Below are positions 51,932-62,797 of a stretch of DNA of 64,000 nt, in pieces. The stretch spans positions 4,154,001 to 4,218,000 of the forward strand of contig NZ_CP157278.1 in the NCBI RefSeq assembly GCF_040026395.1. Reading direction: 5' to 3'. Each line of letters begins with the position of its first letter. Within the stretch, counting starts at the first letter, position 1. The notes under the pieces are model-generated. The model saw nothing but the letters and a program-made list of their open reading frames with translations. It made no database searches and was not told the origin of the DNA. This DNA comes from Pedobacter lusitanus (GTDB taxonomy: Bacteria; Bacteroidota; Bacteroidia; Sphingobacteriales; Sphingobacteriaceae). Position numbers and translations under genes: made by a program.

Positions 51932-54727
51932 ATGGATAATTTATCTTATCTCAACGGCGCAAACGCCGAATACATCGATTCTATTTATCAAGCTTATAAA
52001 GAAGATCCTAATGCGGTTGAATTCGGCTGGCAGAAGTTTTTTGAAGGGTTTGATTTTGGAAGAGGAGCAGATGCCGGCACAGCCAGTGAAGCAACTCCCG
52101 AACATTTTTTAAAAGAAGTGAATGTCTTAAATCTGATCAATGGCTATCGCCAGAGGGGTCACTTGTTTACACAAACAAACCCGGTTAGAGAAAGACGTCA
52201 CCATTTACCAACGCTGGATATCGAAAACTTCGGTTTAAATCAGACCGATCTGGACACTGTTTTTAATTCAGGTGTAGAACTTGGGATCGGTGCGGCAAAA
52301 CTTAGTGATATTGTAAACTTCCTGAAAAAGACCTACTGCAGGTCTATTGGTGCCGAATATAAATTCGTGCGCACACCTGAGGTTTTAAGCTGGATTGAGA
52401 ATAAAATGGAAAGTGTGCAGAACACGCCTAATTTTTCAATTGAGGAGAAAAGAAGAATTCTTAAAAAATTAAACGAAGCTGTAAGCTTTGAGAACTTTTT
52501 GGGAACTAAATTTCTGGGTCAGAAGAGATTTTCATTAGAAGGAGCAGAGGCGCTGATTCCGGCACTGGATTCAGTGATCGAAAAAGGTTCAGCTATGGGT
52601 ATCGAAGAATTTGTAATTGGTATGGCACACAGAGGGCGTTTAAATGTTCTTGCCAATATCATGCAAAAAACCTACAAAGATATTTTTGCCGAATTTGAAG
52701 GTAAAGGTTATAGTGCTGACTCTCCATTTGGAGGTGATGTAAAATACCACCTTGGTTATTCTACTGATGTGACTACAAATGATGGTAAAAATGTTCACCT
52801 GAGTTTATGTCCTAACCCATCTCACCTGGAGACAGTTAATGGTGTGGTTGAAGGAATGACCCGTTCTAAGATTGATTTTAAATACGATGGTGATAATTCG
52901 CGTATTGCACCAATCCTGATCCACGGTGATGCTTCTGTTGCCGGACAGGGAATCGTTTATGAGGTTATTCAGATGGCTGGTCTGGATGGATATAAAACAG
53001 GTGGTACTATTCACCTGGTGATTAATAACCAGATTGGTTTTACTACAAACTATAAAGACGGACGTACAAGTACTTACTGTACTGATATCGCTAAAGTTAC
53101 GCTTTCACCTGTTTTCCATGTAAATGGAGATGATGCAGAGGCGCTGGTTTATGCTATAAACCTGGCCATGGAATACCGTCAGAGATATAAAAATGATGTG
53201 TTCATCGATATTCTGTGTTACCGCAGATTTGGACATAACGAGTCGGATGAACCTAAATTTACGCAGCCTTTATTATACAAAAGTATCGAGCAGCATGCTA
53301 ATCCAAGAGATATCTATATCAAACAACTGATTGGTGAAGGTAAAATGGAAGCAAGCCTGGCAAAAGAACTGGAAGTTGAATTCCGTGGTATCTTACAGGA
53401 GAGATTAAATGAAGCTAAAGAAGTAACTTCTACTTATCAGGGAGTGAAATTTGCAGGTGCATGGTCAGACATGAGAATTGCAAGTGCTGAAGATTTTGTT
53501 ACTTCTCCGGATACTTCTGTTAAAAAGACTACTTTATTAGAAATTGCAAAAAGAATAAGCACTTTACCAAAAGACAAAAAGTTCTTCAAAAAAATTGAAA
53601 AACTTTTTGCTGAACGTAATAAAATGGCAACCTCTACTCATATTTTTGACTGGGCAATGGGTGAGCAGTTAGCTTATGCTACTTTACTTACAGAAGGTAA
53701 AAGAGTCCGTTTAAGCGGACAGGATGTTGAACGTGGTACGTTCTCACACCGTCATGCTGTTTTAACTTTAGAAGATTCTGAAGAAGAATATATCCCGCTA
53801 AGTAACCTTTCTGATCAGCAGGCTCCATTTGATATCTACAATTCGCATTTATCTGAATATGGGGTGCTGGGTTTTGAGTATGGTTATGCTATGGCAAATC
53901 CTAATGCACTGACTATCTGGGAAGCACAATTTGGTGATTTCTTTAATGGTGCGCAGATTGTTGTGGATCAGTATATCGCAAGTGCGGAAACCAAATGGCA
54001 GCGTGAAAACGGACTGGTGATGTTATTACCTCATGGTTATGAAGGACAGGGCCCGGAGCACTCTTCTGCAAGAATTGAGCGTTTTATGGAGTTATGTGCT
54101 GATTATAACATGCAGGTAACCAACTGTACTACACCAGCTAACTTCTTCCATGCAATTCGCCGTCAGTTTAAACGCGATTTCAGAAAGCCGCTGATTGTTT
54201 TTACACCTAAAAGCTTATTGCGTCATCCTTCATGTGTATCTAAACTGGAAGAGTTTACTGAAGGTAAATTCCAGGAAGTAATCAATGATGCAAATGTTAA
54301 ACCTAATGAAGTAGACAGAGTATTGTTCTGCAGTGGTAAAATTTACTACGAATTATTAGAGAAACAACAGAAAGATCAGGTTAAAAATGTGGCAATTGTT
54401 CGTGTTGAGCAGTTATACCCTACACCATTACAACAAATGGAAACGGTTTATAAAGGCTATAAAAATGCGAAAGAAGCTATCTGGGTTCAGGAAGAACCAG
54501 AGAACATGGGAGCATGGCCTTATTTATTACGCAAAACAAGAAAAACAATATTCAGTGATATTGAGTTAATCTCAAGAAAAGAGAGCAGCAGTACTGCGAC
54601 CGGTTATGCAAAACAGCATGCAGATGAACAGGCGAATATCCTGGCCAGATCTTTTGCAGCTCCTGTAACTGAGGTTGACCAGAAAATTGCTAAGAAATCA
54701 GTGAGTAAAGCATATAACGTAGATTAG
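51932..54727 (+). CDS. sucA: 2-oxoglutarate dehydrogenase E1 component
   Basis: A 931-residue thiamine-diphosphate enzyme, the normal length for E1o. It decarboxylates 2-oxoglutarate and transfers the succinyl group to the lipoyl arm of E2 in the TCA cycle. The N-terminal segment [20 protein letters not shown] is the E2-interaction end. [33 protein letters not shown], the ThDP-pyrimidine region with [17 protein letters not shown], and [20 protein letters not shown] are diagnostic of the family. It starts 54 bases after the CarH-like gene with its own -7 box, and sucB follows after 20 bases. Confidence 0.97.
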   Translation: MDNLSYLNGANAEYIDSIYQAYKEDPNAVEFGWQKFFEGFDFGRGADAGTASEATPEHFLKEVNVLNLINGYRQRGHLFTQTNPVRERRHHLPTLDIENFGLNQTDLDTVFNSGVELGIGAAKLSDIVNFLKKTYCRSIGAEYKFVRTPEVLSWIENKMESVQNTPNFSIEEKRRILKKLNEAVSFENFLGTKFLGQKRFSLEGAEALIPALDSVIEKGSAMGIEEFVIGMAHRGRLNVLANIMQKTYKDIFAEFEGKGYSADSPFGGDVKYHLGYSTDVTTNDGKNVHLSLCPNPSHLETVNGVVEGMTRSKIDFKYDGDNSRIAPILIHGDASVAGQGIVYEVIQMAGLDGYKTGGTIHLVINNQIGFTTNYKDGRTSTYCTDIAKVTLSPVFHVNGDDAEALVYAINLAMEYRQRYKNDVFIDILCYRRFGHNESDEPKFTQPLLYKSIEQHANPRDIYIKQLIGEGKMEASLAKELEVEFRGILQERLNEAKEVTSTYQGVKFAGAWSDMRIASAEDFVTSPDTSVKKTTLLEIAKRISTLPKDKKFFKKIEKLFAERNKMATSTHIFDWAMGEQLAYATLLTEGKRVRLSGQDVERGTFSHRHAVLTLEDSEEEYIPLSNLSDQQAPFDIYNSHLSEYGVLGFEYGYAMANPNALTIWEAQFGDFFNGAQIVVDQYIASAETKWQRENGLVMLLPHGYEGQGPEHSSARIERFMELCADYNMQVTNCTTPANFFHAIRRQFKRDFRKPLIVFTPKSLLRHPSCVSKLEEFTEGKFQEVINDANVKPNEVDRVLFCSGKIYYELLEKQQKDQVKNVAIVRVEQLYPTPLQQMETVYKGYKNAKEAIWVQEEPENMGAWPYLLRKTRKTIFSDIELISRKESSSTATGYAKQHADEQANILARSFAAPVTEVDQKIAKKSVSKAYNVD

Positions 54728-54747
54728 AAAAATATAATACATCAATT

Positions 54748-55977
54748 ATGAGTCTAGAAATAAAAGTTCCGCCAGTAGGCGAATCAATTACCGAAGTTGT
54801 TTTATCCCGTTGGGTGAAGAATGATGGTGATGCCGTAGAAATGGATGAAGTAATCGCCGAATTAGAGTCTGATAAGGCAACTTTTGAATTAACTGCTGAG
54901 CAAGCCGGAACTTTGAAAACAGTGGCGGCTGAAGGCGATACTCTGGCTATTGGTGCTGTAGTATGTACGATCGAAACCAGTGGAGCTGCTCCTGCGAAAG
55001 CAGCAGCACCAGCTGCAGAAGAAAAAGCGGTTGTTAATAACGCTCAGTCAGCTGCTCCGGTAGCAGAAAGAAATGGCGAGAGTTATGCAACGGGCACTCC
55101 TTCGCCGGCAGCAGGTAAAATTCTTGCAGAAAAAGGTGTTGATGCCAGTGCTGTTAAAGGCTCGGGTGTTGATGGCAGAATCACTAAAGAAGATGCTATT
55201 AAAGCAGAAAAAGCAGCAGCACCAGCGGCTAAAGCTCCTGAAAAAGCTGCAGCTGTAGCTGCACCGGTTGCGGGATCAAGAAATGAGCGCAAAGAGAAAA
55301 TGTCTCCATTGCGTAAAACTGTAGCTAAACGTTTGGTTGCAGTGAAAAATGAAACGGCCATGTTAACTACTTTTAATGAAGTGAACATGAAACCGATCAT
55401 GGATTTACGTGGAAAATACAAAGACCAGTTTAAAGAAAAATATGGTGTTGGATTAGGTTTCATGAGCTTCTTTTCAAAAGCTGTTTGTGAGGCAATGAAA
55501 GATTTCCCTGCTGTAAATGCACGTATTGATGGTGAATCAGTTGTTTATAATGATTTTGTAGATATTTCTATCGCAGTTTCTGCTCCTAAAGGACTGGTAG
55601 TTCCGATTATCAGAAATGCAGAAAGTATGTCACTGGCACAGATTGAAAAATCTGTAATTGAGCTGGCTACCAAAGCACGTGACAGCAAATTGACTATCGA
55701 AGAAATGACTGGTGGAACATTTACAATCACTAATGGTGGTGTATTTGGTTCAATGATGTCTACTCCGATTATCAATGCACCTCAGTCTGCTATTCTTGGA
55801 ATGCACAACATCATTGAGCGTCCGATTGCAGAAAAGGGTGAAGTTGTTGTTCGTCCGATGATGTATCTTGCTTTATCTTATGATCACAGAATCATTGATG
55901 GAAGAGAGTCAGTTGGCTTCCTGGTAAGAGTAAAACAATTGCTGGAAGATCCTGCACGTTTGTTATTAGGCGTATAG
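54748..55977 (+). CDS. sucB: dihydrolipoyllysine-residue succinyltransferase (E2o)
   Basis: A 409-residue E2 subunit: lipoyl domain (1-76, with the lipoylated lysine in ELESDKATF), an Ala/Pro-rich linker, an E3-binding domain ([20 protein letters not shown], about 115-150), a second Ala/Lys-rich linker and the catalytic core (about 180-409) with His-Asp in [11 protein letters not shown]. It transfers succinyl from the lipoyl arm to CoA. Second gene of the sucAB pair, followed by a terminator. The E3 gene is not in the window. Confidence 0.96.
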   Translation: MSLEIKVPPVGESITEVVLSRWVKNDGDAVEMDEVIAELESDKATFELTAEQAGTLKTVAAEGDTLAIGAVVCTIETSGAAPAKAAAPAAEEKAVVNNAQSAAPVAERNGESYATGTPSPAAGKILAEKGVDASAVKGSGVDGRITKEDAIKAEKAAAPAAKAPEKAAAVAAPVAGSRNERKEKMSPLRKTVAKRLVAVKNETAMLTTFNEVNMKPIMDLRGKYKDQFKEKYGVGLGFMSFFSKAVCEAMKDFPAVNARIDGESVVYNDFVDISIAVSAPKGLVVPIIRNAESMSLAQIEKSVIELATKARDSKLTIEEMTGGTFTITNGGVFGSMMSTPIINAPQSAILGMHNIIERPIAEKGEVVVRPMMYLALSYDHRIIDGRESVGFLVRVKQLLEDPARLLLGV

Positions 55978-55995
55978 ACTGATCGTTTAAATATT

Positions 55996-56030
55996 AAAAA
56001 CCTGCTATTTCATTATAGCAGGTTTTTTTT
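55996..56030 (+). terminator. rho-independent terminator after sucB
   Basis: A 13-base stem, 55996-56008 with 56015-56027 (core ACCTGCTAT), followed by a run of T. Confidence 0.9.
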
Positions 56031-56094
56031 GTTTTGTTCATGTCATATATTTCACCTGAATTTATTTTTGACAGGATTTAAGTATTTTTACATT

Positions 56095-56985
56095 GTGAAA
56101 AAAAGCTACTTATTATTACTGTTCCTCGTTTTTGGAAAGAAAACCAGAGCACAGGAAAACACAAATACAACTGATAATCCGGTTAAGATTGGAAAGAGTA
56201 TATTCTCTAATGAAACCAAAAGGAATTTCTCGAGAAAGGGTGAGATTTTTGTGCATTGGGGCTATAATCACTCATGGTATGGGAAGAGTGATATTAATTT
56301 TAAAGGGCCTAACTATGACTTTACGCTAAAGGATGTAGTTGCGCACGATCGTCAGTCTCCGTTAAAATGGAACTATCTGAATCCGGCAAAAATTTCTGAA
56401 CCACAGTATAATCTTCGTGTGGGATATTTTATTAAAGATAATTACAGCATCTCGATAGGGTGGGATCATATGAAATATGTGATGGATATACCTCAGAAGG
56501 TAGCAATTACCGGTCATATTGGTGAAACCATTTCTGATCCGGGTGTACCAACAGGAGCTCTCGCAGGGACATATAATGGCGAAATGATTAATGTCACGCC
56601 ACAGATGCTTACTTATGAGCATACTGACGGATTTAATTATGCAAATATTGAGATTGAGCGTTATGATGATATCTGGGTAGCACCTTCAAAACAGACTTCT
56701 TTAACTCTTGAAACAGGTATCGGTGGTGGTATGCTGGTACCAAGATCTGATGTTCGTTTATTTGAACAGGGCAGAAATAATCACTGGAATGTATCTGGTT
56801 ACGGTTTCTCGGCAAAAATTGGTTTGAAATTTTATGTAACCAGGGGACTGTATTTCCAGAATACAACGAAGGTTGGAGCTACCAATCTGAAAAATGTACA
56901 TACTACAGGAAGGGATGATCTGGATAAGGCAAGTCAGAAGATTAATTATGTGCAGAATTTCTTCGCTGTAGGCTATCAGTTCTAA
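56095..56985 (+). CDS. hypothetical outer-membrane protein
   Basis: A 296-residue protein from the GTG at 56095 (MKKSYLLLLFLVFGKKTRAQ), which gives a clean signal peptide; the frame is open upstream to 56029 but that part overlaps the sucB terminator and spoils the signal. A -7-like box TATTTTTG at 56063-56070 fits this start. The mature part is rich in aromatic alternating strands (EIFVHWGYNHSWYG, YNLRVGYFIKDNYSISIGWDHM, SLTLETGIGGGM) and ends in YVQNFFAVGYQF, the usual C-terminal strand of an outer-membrane barrel. I do not recognise a named family and cannot assign a role. Confidence 0.8.
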   Translation: MKKSYLLLLFLVFGKKTRAQENTNTTDNPVKIGKSIFSNETKRNFSRKGEIFVHWGYNHSWYGKSDINFKGPNYDFTLKDVVAHDRQSPLKWNYLNPAKISEPQYNLRVGYFIKDNYSISIGWDHMKYVMDIPQKVAITGHIGETISDPGVPTGALAGTYNGEMINVTPQMLTYEHTDGFNYANIEIERYDDIWVAPSKQTSLTLETGIGGGMLVPRSDVRLFEQGRNNHWNVSGYGFSAKIGLKFYVTRGLYFQNTTKVGATNLKNVHTTGRDDLDKASQKINYVQNFFAVGYQF

Positions 56986-57005
56986 GACTATATTTAGATG
57001 CTTTT

Positions 57006-57039
57006 AAAAAGAGTATGATTTTTATCATGCTCTTTTTTT
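57006..57039 (+). terminator. rho-independent terminator after the outer-membrane protein gene
   Basis: A 14-base stem with one G-T pair, 57006-57019 with 57024-57037, a TTTT loop and a T-run. Confidence 0.85.
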
Positions 57040-57157
57040 GTTTGATATCAGCACTGGTAATGCCTAAAGAGCTTTATTTTGTTTTTTAACGAAAATGTAA
57101 CACAATCAGGGTGTTATTATGATAGTTATAGTGGATATTGCAGAAAATCATATACCT

Positions 57158-58153
57158 ATGAAAAACATTAAACTATCTATGTGCGCTGCTTTAATGGCAG
57201 TATCTTTTTTTGCCTGCAAGAAGGCAAATGACAGTCTGGTACCTGAAAATTCTTCTGGTCAGCTCAATTCTTCTTCTTCTGCTGCTGTAAATGCTGCAGG
57301 GGTTACCGTATTAGGTGCCCCGGTAGCTGAAGCAAAGATCTATAAGCTTCTTAAAGGCTATGACAAGAGCGATAAATTTGAGGCGAGCGGTGTCTATTAT
57401 CAGAATGGTTATTTTTATGTGGTTTCTGATAATCTCTATGAAATAGCGAAGCTTAAGAAAAGCCTTCCTGAGAATAGTAGTGAAAACAGTCTGCTGGGCT
57501 CAGGTTCGGGTGACTCACAGTTTGAAGGAATCACTTATGCACCGAAGAGTACATCTGCTTTTTTTGTTGTTCAGGAAACTGTTAAAAATGGTAGCCAGTA
57601 TCAGCCACGTATTCGTGAATATAACTCTTCAATGGAATACCAGAGCAGCCTTTGGGCAGATTATTATTTTTCGGAAGCGAATAGTAACAAAGGATTTGAA
57701 GGTATTGCCTGGATATCCCGGGATGGGGTAGAGTATATGCTGGGACTGATAGAAGCGCCAGGAAAGATTGTAGTACTGAAAAAGACAAGCAGTCAATGGC
57801 AGAAGGTTACTGAGATTGCAATTCCTTCGTCAGCTGCTTTCGGCGATTATTCTGATCTGACTGTCTATGGGAACAAAATAGCCATTACATCGCAGGAAGA
57901 CTCTAAACTGTGGATAGGTACGTTAAGTAATACAGACTGGACTATTTCAGGAGGTAAAACCTATGAATTCCCGAGAGGTAACAGCAGTGGTGTGGTTGGT
58001 GCTGGAAATAATGTATTATACGGTAATATTGAAGGGGTTTCCTTTATCAGTGATACTCAGGTAGTCGTGGTTTCTGATAAAGCAAAATCAGATCAGCCTT
58101 CTTATCAGAAGTTTAAAGATCAGTCAATTCATATTTTTAATCTGCCTTTATAG
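57158..58153 (+). CDS. hypothetical lipoprotein with beta-propeller-like repeats (SdiA-regulated/phytase-like)
   Basis: A 331-residue lipoprotein from MKNIKLSMC at 57158; the 13 codons upstream in frame are not needed. The lipidation cysteine lies in SFFACKKA (about residue 20). A Ser/Asn-rich linker follows. The rest has repeated strand groups of a propeller (FEASGVYYQNGYFYVVSDN, FEGITYAPKSTSAFFVVQE, GFEGIAWISRDGVEYMLGL, SDLTVYGNKIAITSQED, IEGVSFISDTQVVVVSDK), recalling SdiA-regulated and esterase-like phytase domains. A cell-surface binding or hydrolytic role is possible but not shown. It converges with the head-GIN gene; a hairpin lies between. Confidence 0.75.
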   Translation: MKNIKLSMCAALMAVSFFACKKANDSLVPENSSGQLNSSSSAAVNAAGVTVLGAPVAEAKIYKLLKGYDKSDKFEASGVYYQNGYFYVVSDNLYEIAKLKKSLPENSSENSLLGSGSGDSQFEGITYAPKSTSAFFVVQETVKNGSQYQPRIREYNSSMEYQSSLWADYYFSEANSNKGFEGIAWISRDGVEYMLGLIEAPGKIVVLKKTSSQWQKVTEIAIPSSAAFGDYSDLTVYGNKIAITSQEDSKLWIGTLSNTDWTISGGKTYEFPRGNSSGVVGAGNNVLYGNIEGVSFISDTQVVVVSDKAKSDQPSYQKFKDQSIHIFNLPL

Positions 58154-58196
58154 AACGCAGTACTGAAACGGAATAAAAATGATATTCCTGAAATAG

Positions 58197-58229
58197 CATG
58201 GCCGGTATTTGAATAAAATACCGGCCATG
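58197..58229. terminator. hairpin terminator between the lipoprotein and head-GIN genes
   Basis: A 14-base perfect stem, CATGGCCGGTATTT (58197-58210) with 58216-58229, and a five-base loop. T-runs are weak on both sides, so efficiency is uncertain. Confidence 0.65.
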
Positions 58230-58258
58230 TTTATGATTGAAAAATTGAAGTGTTTTGG

Positions 58259-58984
58259 TTAGTCTTTTCTAATACTGCCTGATCCGATTACTGTCTTTTT
58301 AACGGTTGCATTACCTGCATATCTGATATTGCCCGAACCACTGATTACTGCTTCAATGGTTTTGTTTGCTGTAATATAAATACCAGCTGAACCACTGATT
58401 TGTGCAGATAGGTCATTAACAGCAAATTCCTTTCCTTTAAAGCCTCCTGAGCCACTTAAGGTGAGATTTGAGTCATCGGCTTTGCCACTTAATTTCATGG
58501 AACCTGAGCCGCTGATTGTGCCTGTAAATGATTTGACATTTATATTGGCAGTAATCCCTCCTGAGCCGCTCAGGGTAGCCACGAGTTCTGGTGAATTAAT
58601 GGTGTTTTCAACATCCATATTACCTGATCCGCTCATGGTTAAAGAGGTGATCTTTTTAGCTGTAATATATACTGTTACCTGTGAACGGTTGTATCTCCTT
58701 GACCACTCACTCCATTTGGTTTTTGGTTTAATGGTCAAAATTCCGCCACTGACTTCTGTAACCAGATTGGCAATAGCTTCCTGATCGCCTTCAAGACGAA
58801 GGGATTCTTTATTACCCATGGTAATTTTCACAGCCAGAGCACCGCCTGTGGCCACACCTTTAAAGGTTCCGATCGGTCTTTCTTCTTCGTTGAATGATCT
58901 GGTGATCTTAATCGGACCGCTGGCTTTAGCGTTATAACCAAACACTATAAGAGCCAGTAAGAGTAAACTATTTAATTTCTTCAT
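58259..58984 (-). CDS. head GIN domain-containing (DUF2807) protein
   Basis: A 241-residue exported protein with a signal peptide (ending YNAKASG). It begins SFNEERPIGTFKGVATGGALAVKIT, the usual opening of the putative auto-transporter adhesin, head GIN domain, and continues as a right-handed beta-solenoid of short turns with a GSG corner (MSGSGNMDV, LSGSGGITA, ISGSGSMKL, LSGSGGFKG, ISGSAGIYI, ISGSGNIRY, VIGSGSIRK). It is common in Bacteroidota, with no established function. Probably periplasmic or on the cell surface. It sits alone between a convergent lipoprotein gene and the M1 peptidase gene on its own strand. Confidence 0.9.
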   Translation of the reverse strand: MKKLNSLLLLALIVFGYNAKASGPIKITRSFNEEERPIGTFKGVATGGALAVKITMGNKESLRLEGDQEAIANLVTEVSGGILTIKPKTKWSEWSRRYNRSQVTVYITAKKITSLTMSGSGNMDVENTINSPELVATLSGSGGITANINVKSFTGTISGSGSMKLSGKADDSNLTLSGSGGFKGKEFAVNDLSAQISGSAGIYITANKTIEAVISGSGNIRYAGNATVKKTVIGSGSIRKD

Positions 58985-59044
58985 TTCATTTAGGTTTTTT
59001 ACAGGACACTAATAAAATTAATTAGTTGCATAAAAATCGGAATA

Positions 59045-60700
59045 TTATTTACTCTTTTTTACTAAAATGTAGAAATTCGGGTCTGCTATAAAATTACCTT
59101 CAGTAATATCTTTTACGTTCACTGTTTTCCATTGTTCAGCTGGATAAATAAAACTGAAATTACCGGGAGTCAATGATACTTTAACAGGCATACTGAATCC
59201 ATTAACAACATTTGTCCAGCGGTAATTCAACTGATCATTTTTGATATAATAATCCAGTACCGGAACTTTTGTTGTCCTCAGGTACTGATCAAATATCTTT
59301 GACAGCTTTAAGCCACTCTCTTTAATCATGTAATTTTCAATTTGTGCAGTGGTTACCGTCTGGTGATAGAAAGTTTTATTCAGGCCTCTTAATAGCTGGC
59401 GGAATTTTTCATCGTTCTGCATCAGCTGACGGATGGTATGCAGCATATTTGCTCCTTTATAATACATGTCCCCTGAACCTTCACTGTTTACATTGTAATT
59501 GCCTATTATAGGTACATCATTCTGAATTTTGGCTCTGATACCAACCACATACTCGGTTGAAGCTTTTTTTCCGTACAAGTACTCGGTCATCAATGCCTCT
59601 GAGTAATTGGTGAAACTCTCATGAATCCACATATCGGCAATGTCTTTTGAGGTGATATTATTACCAAACCATTCATGCCCGCTTTCATGGACAGTAATGA
59701 AGTCGAATTTTAATCCCCAACCCGAACCTGAAAGATCGTTGCCCCGGTATCCCATTTTAAATTCGTTCCCATAGGCTACAGCACTTTGGTGCTCCATTCC
59801 TAAATGCGGGGACTGAACAAGTTTATAACCGTCTTTATAGAAGGGATAGGGGCCAAACCAATGTTCAAATGCTTTGAGCATCGGCTTTACATCGGCATCC
59901 CAGTGTGGTCTTGCTACTGCACTATCTGCCTTTAATGCCCAGTAATCTAAAGTAAGATCTCCGTTTTCTCCCTTATAGAGGTCCGTCCAGTGTGCGTATT
60001 TTCCAATATAAAAGGTAATGTTATAATTGTTGATCGGATTACTTACAAACCAGTTGTACTTTTTGTAATTATCTGGCAGGTCAGTTACACTGCGTAGGCG
60101 CCCATTGGATACTTCCTGCAAATCTTTTGGAACACTGATACTGATCAGGACACTATCTACTTCATCACTCTGATGGTCTTTGGTTGGCCACCATGAGCTT
60201 GCACCAAAACCCTGACAGGCTACGGAAACCCAGGGGGCACCAGATTTGTCTTTACTGAAAATAAAACCGCCATCCCATGGTGGATTTCTTGCTATAACCG
60301 GACTACCCGAATAAAAGACTTCGAATTTATCTTTTACGCCCTTTTTAATAGTGGAAGGAAAAGTGATGAAAACAGCATTGAACTCTCTTTTGAATGGCAG
60401 TTCTTCATTTTTGTAAACTACTTTCTCAATTTTAAGATTACTGAACAGGTCAAATTGCAGTTGTTTGAAATCTGTAGTCGCAGTAAAATTGAATTCATTA
60501 CTTCCGGTTACTGACTTATGGTCAATATCTACTTTTACATCAAGGTGGTAGTAATTGATGTCATAGCAGGTACGCAGCGGAGTCAGCATTCCTCTCAATG
60601 TGTCAGCACGGGAAAAATTATGTTTCCCTTTTAAAAGCTGTGCATCCGCATGCAGGAATGCTGAGAGCACAATAATTGTACTTAGAAATAATCTTTTCAT
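59045..60700 (-). CDS. M1 family metallopeptidase
   Basis: A 551-residue exported aminopeptidase-like protein (signal peptide ending LHADAQ, about residue 21). An N-terminal beta-saddle domain precedes the thermolysin-like domain with HESGH (338-342) and the third zinc ligand Glu361 (WIHESFTNYSEAL). The substrate-binding motif, usually GAMEN, reads GMEHQSAVAYGN (301-312), so the N-terminal-amine anchor Asn is His. The C-terminal helical domain of full-length M1 enzymes is missing, as in many Bacteroidota members. It would trim peptides in the periplasm. It lies 68 bases after the CocE/NonD gene on the same strand and may be co-transcribed with it. Confidence 0.92.
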   Translation of the reverse strand: MKRLFLSTIIVLSAFLHADAQLLKGKHNFSRADTLRGMLTPLRTCYDINYYHLDVKVDIDHKSVTGSNEFNFTATTDFKQLQFDLFSNLKIEKVVYKNEELPFKREFNAVFITFPSTIKKGVKDKFEVFYSGSPVIARNPPWDGGFIFSKDKSGAPWVSVACQGFGASSWWPTKDHQSDEVDSVLISISVPKDLQEVSNGRLRSVTDLPDNYKKYNWFVSNPINNYNITFYIGKYAHWTDLYKGENGDLTLDYWALKADSAVARPHWDADVKPMLKAFEHWFGPYPFYKDGYKLVQSPHLGMEHQSAVAYGNEFKMGYRGNDLSGSGWGLKFDFITVHESGHEWFGNNITSKDIADMWIHESFTNYSEALMTEYLYGKKASTEYVVGIRAKIQNDVPIIGNYNVNSEGSGDMYYKGANMLHTIRQLMQNDEKFRQLLRGLNKTFYHQTVTTAQIENYMIKESGLKLSKIFDQYLRTTKVPVLDYYIKNDQLNYRWTNVVNGFSMPVKVSLTPGNFSFIYPAEQWKTVNVKDITEGNFIADPNFYILVKKSK

Positions 60701-60768
60701 CTATTATAATATTGTTTTTTTGTCCCATCAGCCCGATAATTATTTTAAGCATTGGACTGATGGAATAA

Positions 60769-62649
60769 TTATGGTTTTAATACGGTCACTGTTAAAGATG
60801 AAACGTTGGCTTTGTCATGGTAAATACGGTGTGTAGCTTTCTGGAAATCAGAATCTTCTGCATGATAAATATCAAGAAATTTCTGAGGATTTCTATCCAC
60901 CAGCGGGAACCATGAATTTTGTACCTGAATCATTATCCTGTGACCTTTTTTGAAAGTATGTCCAACATCAGGAAGACTGTAGTTTACTTTGGTTACCTGA
61001 CCGGGAACAAAAGCTTCCGGTTTTTCAAAGCTGTTACGGAACTTACCACGCATTACCTCACCGCGGACAAGCATCTGGTAACCGCCCATGATAATACCTT
61101 TTGGATTGTCGGCAGGTGCTGCTTCATCTTCAGGATAAGCATCAATTAATTTAACAATATAATCTGCATCAGTGCCGGTAGTAGATACTGATAGTTTTGC
61201 AAATAACGGACCGGTCAGCGTAATATCTTCAGTCAGAATATCTGTCTGGAAAACTTTAACATCTGGTCTGCGGGCAGCAAAACGCTGATCGTCGATCATA
61301 TATTCTCTTGTTCTTCTTTCCTGGATACCCTGCTGATAAGGAACCGGATTATTCGGATCACTCACATATTCATCAAAGCTGGTGTCGGTTTCAGGAGCTT
61401 TAAAACTTAGTTTGCCATCTGCCTGGAAATACAGGGTTTGTTCTTCTGTATTCTGCGGCGGCCAGCTGCTGAATTTTTTCCACTGATTACTACCGGTAAG
61501 GAAAATAGTAGCTTCTGCTAAATCTGCATCTTTTTTACCCTTCAGATATTGCATAAAGAAAGGGAATTCTAAATTTTGCTGAAACCAGGTACTGGTTGAC
61601 TGACCAAATTGGATATCACCAAAACTACTCCCTGTTCCGCGTACCCATCCTCCATGAAACCATGGACCCATCACTAAGTTGTTTTTAGTTTTAGGATTTT
61701 GTTTTTCGATTGCTTTATAAGTGTGCAGGGCGCCATAAGCATCTTCTGCATCAAAGAAACCACCTACAACCATAACTGCAGGTTTAACGTCTGTAAGGTG
61801 CTGACGGATATCCATTGCTTTCCAGAAAGCATCATAGGTGCCATGAGTCATCATGTCATTCCAGAATTTAATTGTATCACCGAAATATTTAAGTTTAACA
61901 TTCTTAAGTGCACCAACACTTAAGAAAAAACGATAATTATCTTTTATAGGAAATTGAAAGCTTTTAGGGCCTTTATCCGGAGTAATAGGATGTGGTCTTG
62001 GAACACCAAATACCGAATAAAAGTTAAAAGCATCAGCCAGCATAAAAGCTCCGTTATGGTGAAAGTCATCTCCATGAAACCAGTCTGTTACAGGTGCCTG
62101 TGGAGATACGGCTTTCAGACCTGGATGTGCGCCGGGTAAAGATGCAGTTGAGTAAAATCCTGGATAAGAGATTCCGTATATACCGGCTTTACCATTGTTG
62201 TTCGGGATATTTTTAATTAACCAGTCAATGGTATCATAAGTGTCAGAACTTTCGTCAATATCTTTTTTAGTCTTTTTATTGGCAATCTGAGGACGAACGT
62301 CTACAAATTCACCTTCACTCATCCATCTGCCACGAACATCCTGATAGACAAAAATAAACCCTTCTCTGAGGAACAGCGGATCGGGTCCTAAACTGGTTTT
62401 GAATTTGTTTTCGCCATAAGGGGAAATGGTATAGGGCGTCCGGTTAATCAGAAACGGATATTGCTGGTTCTTGTTTTTCGGGATGTAAATAGCTGTGAAA
62501 AGTTTGACCCCATCCCGCATAGGTATTTGTCTTTCAATTTTAGTGTAGTTTTCACGGATATAGGCCGAATCCGTAACCTGAGCATTTGAAGAATAGCTGG
62601 TTAACAGGCAGCAGAAGGCTACCCAGAACATTTTGTATAAAGGCTTCAT
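60769..62649 (-). CDS. CocE/NonD family hydrolase (X-Pro dipeptidyl-peptidase S15-like)
   Basis: A 626-residue exported hydrolase (signal peptide about residues 1-23, ending YSSNAQ). The alpha/beta-hydrolase domain has the nucleophile Ser161 in IYGISYPGF and the oxyanion-side motifs RDGVKLFTAIYIP and QDVRGRWMSEGEF. The C-terminal jelly-roll domain (about 400-626; LYFQADGKLSF, LTGPLFAKLSVSTTGTDAD, HRIMIQVQNSWFPLVDRNPQ) is typical of the CocE/NonD group. Members cleave esters, amides or X-Pro peptides; the substrate here is open. With the M1 peptidase gene downstream, peptide degradation is a fair guess. Confidence 0.93.
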   Translation of the reverse strand: MKPLYKMFWVAFCCLLTSYSSNAQVTDSAYIRENYTKIERQIPMRDGVKLFTAIYIPKNKNQQYPFLINRTPYTISPYGENKFKTSLGPDPLFLREGFIFVYQDVRGRWMSEGEFVDVRPQIANKKTKKDIDESSDTYDTIDWLIKNIPNNNGKAGIYGISYPGFYSTASLPGAHPGLKAVSPQAPVTDWFHGDDFHHNGAFMLADAFNFYSVFGVPRPHPITPDKGPKSFQFPIKDNYRFFLSVGALKNVKLKYFGDTIKFWNDMMTHGTYDAFWKAMDIRQHLTDVKPAVMVVGGFFDAEDAYGALHTYKAIEKQNPKTKNNLVMGPWFHGGWVRGTGSSFGDIQFGQSTSTWFQQNLEFPFFMQYLKGKKDADLAEATIFLTGSNQWKKFSSWPPQNTEEQTLYFQADGKLSFKAPETDTSFDEYVSDPNNPVPYQQGIQERRTREYMIDDQRFAARRPDVKVFQTDILTEDITLTGPLFAKLSVSTTGTDADYIVKLIDAYPEDEAAPADNPKGIIMGGYQMLVRGEVMRGKFRNSFEKPEAFVPGQVTKVNYSLPDVGHTFKKGHRIMIQVQNSWFPLVDRNPQKFLDIYHAEDSDFQKATHRIYHDKANVSSLTVTVLKP

Positions 62650-62745
62650 AAGAAAAGTTTAGATGGCCTAAATTTAATCTTTTCTGAAAGATATGAGTCC
62701 TTTTTTATGGCGCAGCAGGCTTTATAATCTAAAATGTTACTCATT

Positions 62746-62778
62746 TTGACCCTCAATTATAAAATGATTGTACCTTTG
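62746..62778 (+). promoter_or_regulatory. promoter of the GtrA-glycosyltransferase pair
   Basis: TTG at 62746-62748 and TACCTTTG at 62771-62778, 22 bases apart, fit the Bacteroidota -33/-7 pattern. The GtrA ATG lies 19 bases beyond. Confidence 0.55.
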
Positions 62779-62797
62779 GTTCACCGAATGATCAATC

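Noticed and set aside
60725..60763. Seven-base inverted repeat CCATCAG/CTGATGG between the CocE/NonD and M1 genes
   Set aside because: The loop is about 25 bases and no T-run follows in the direction of transcription; it is too weak to call a terminator.
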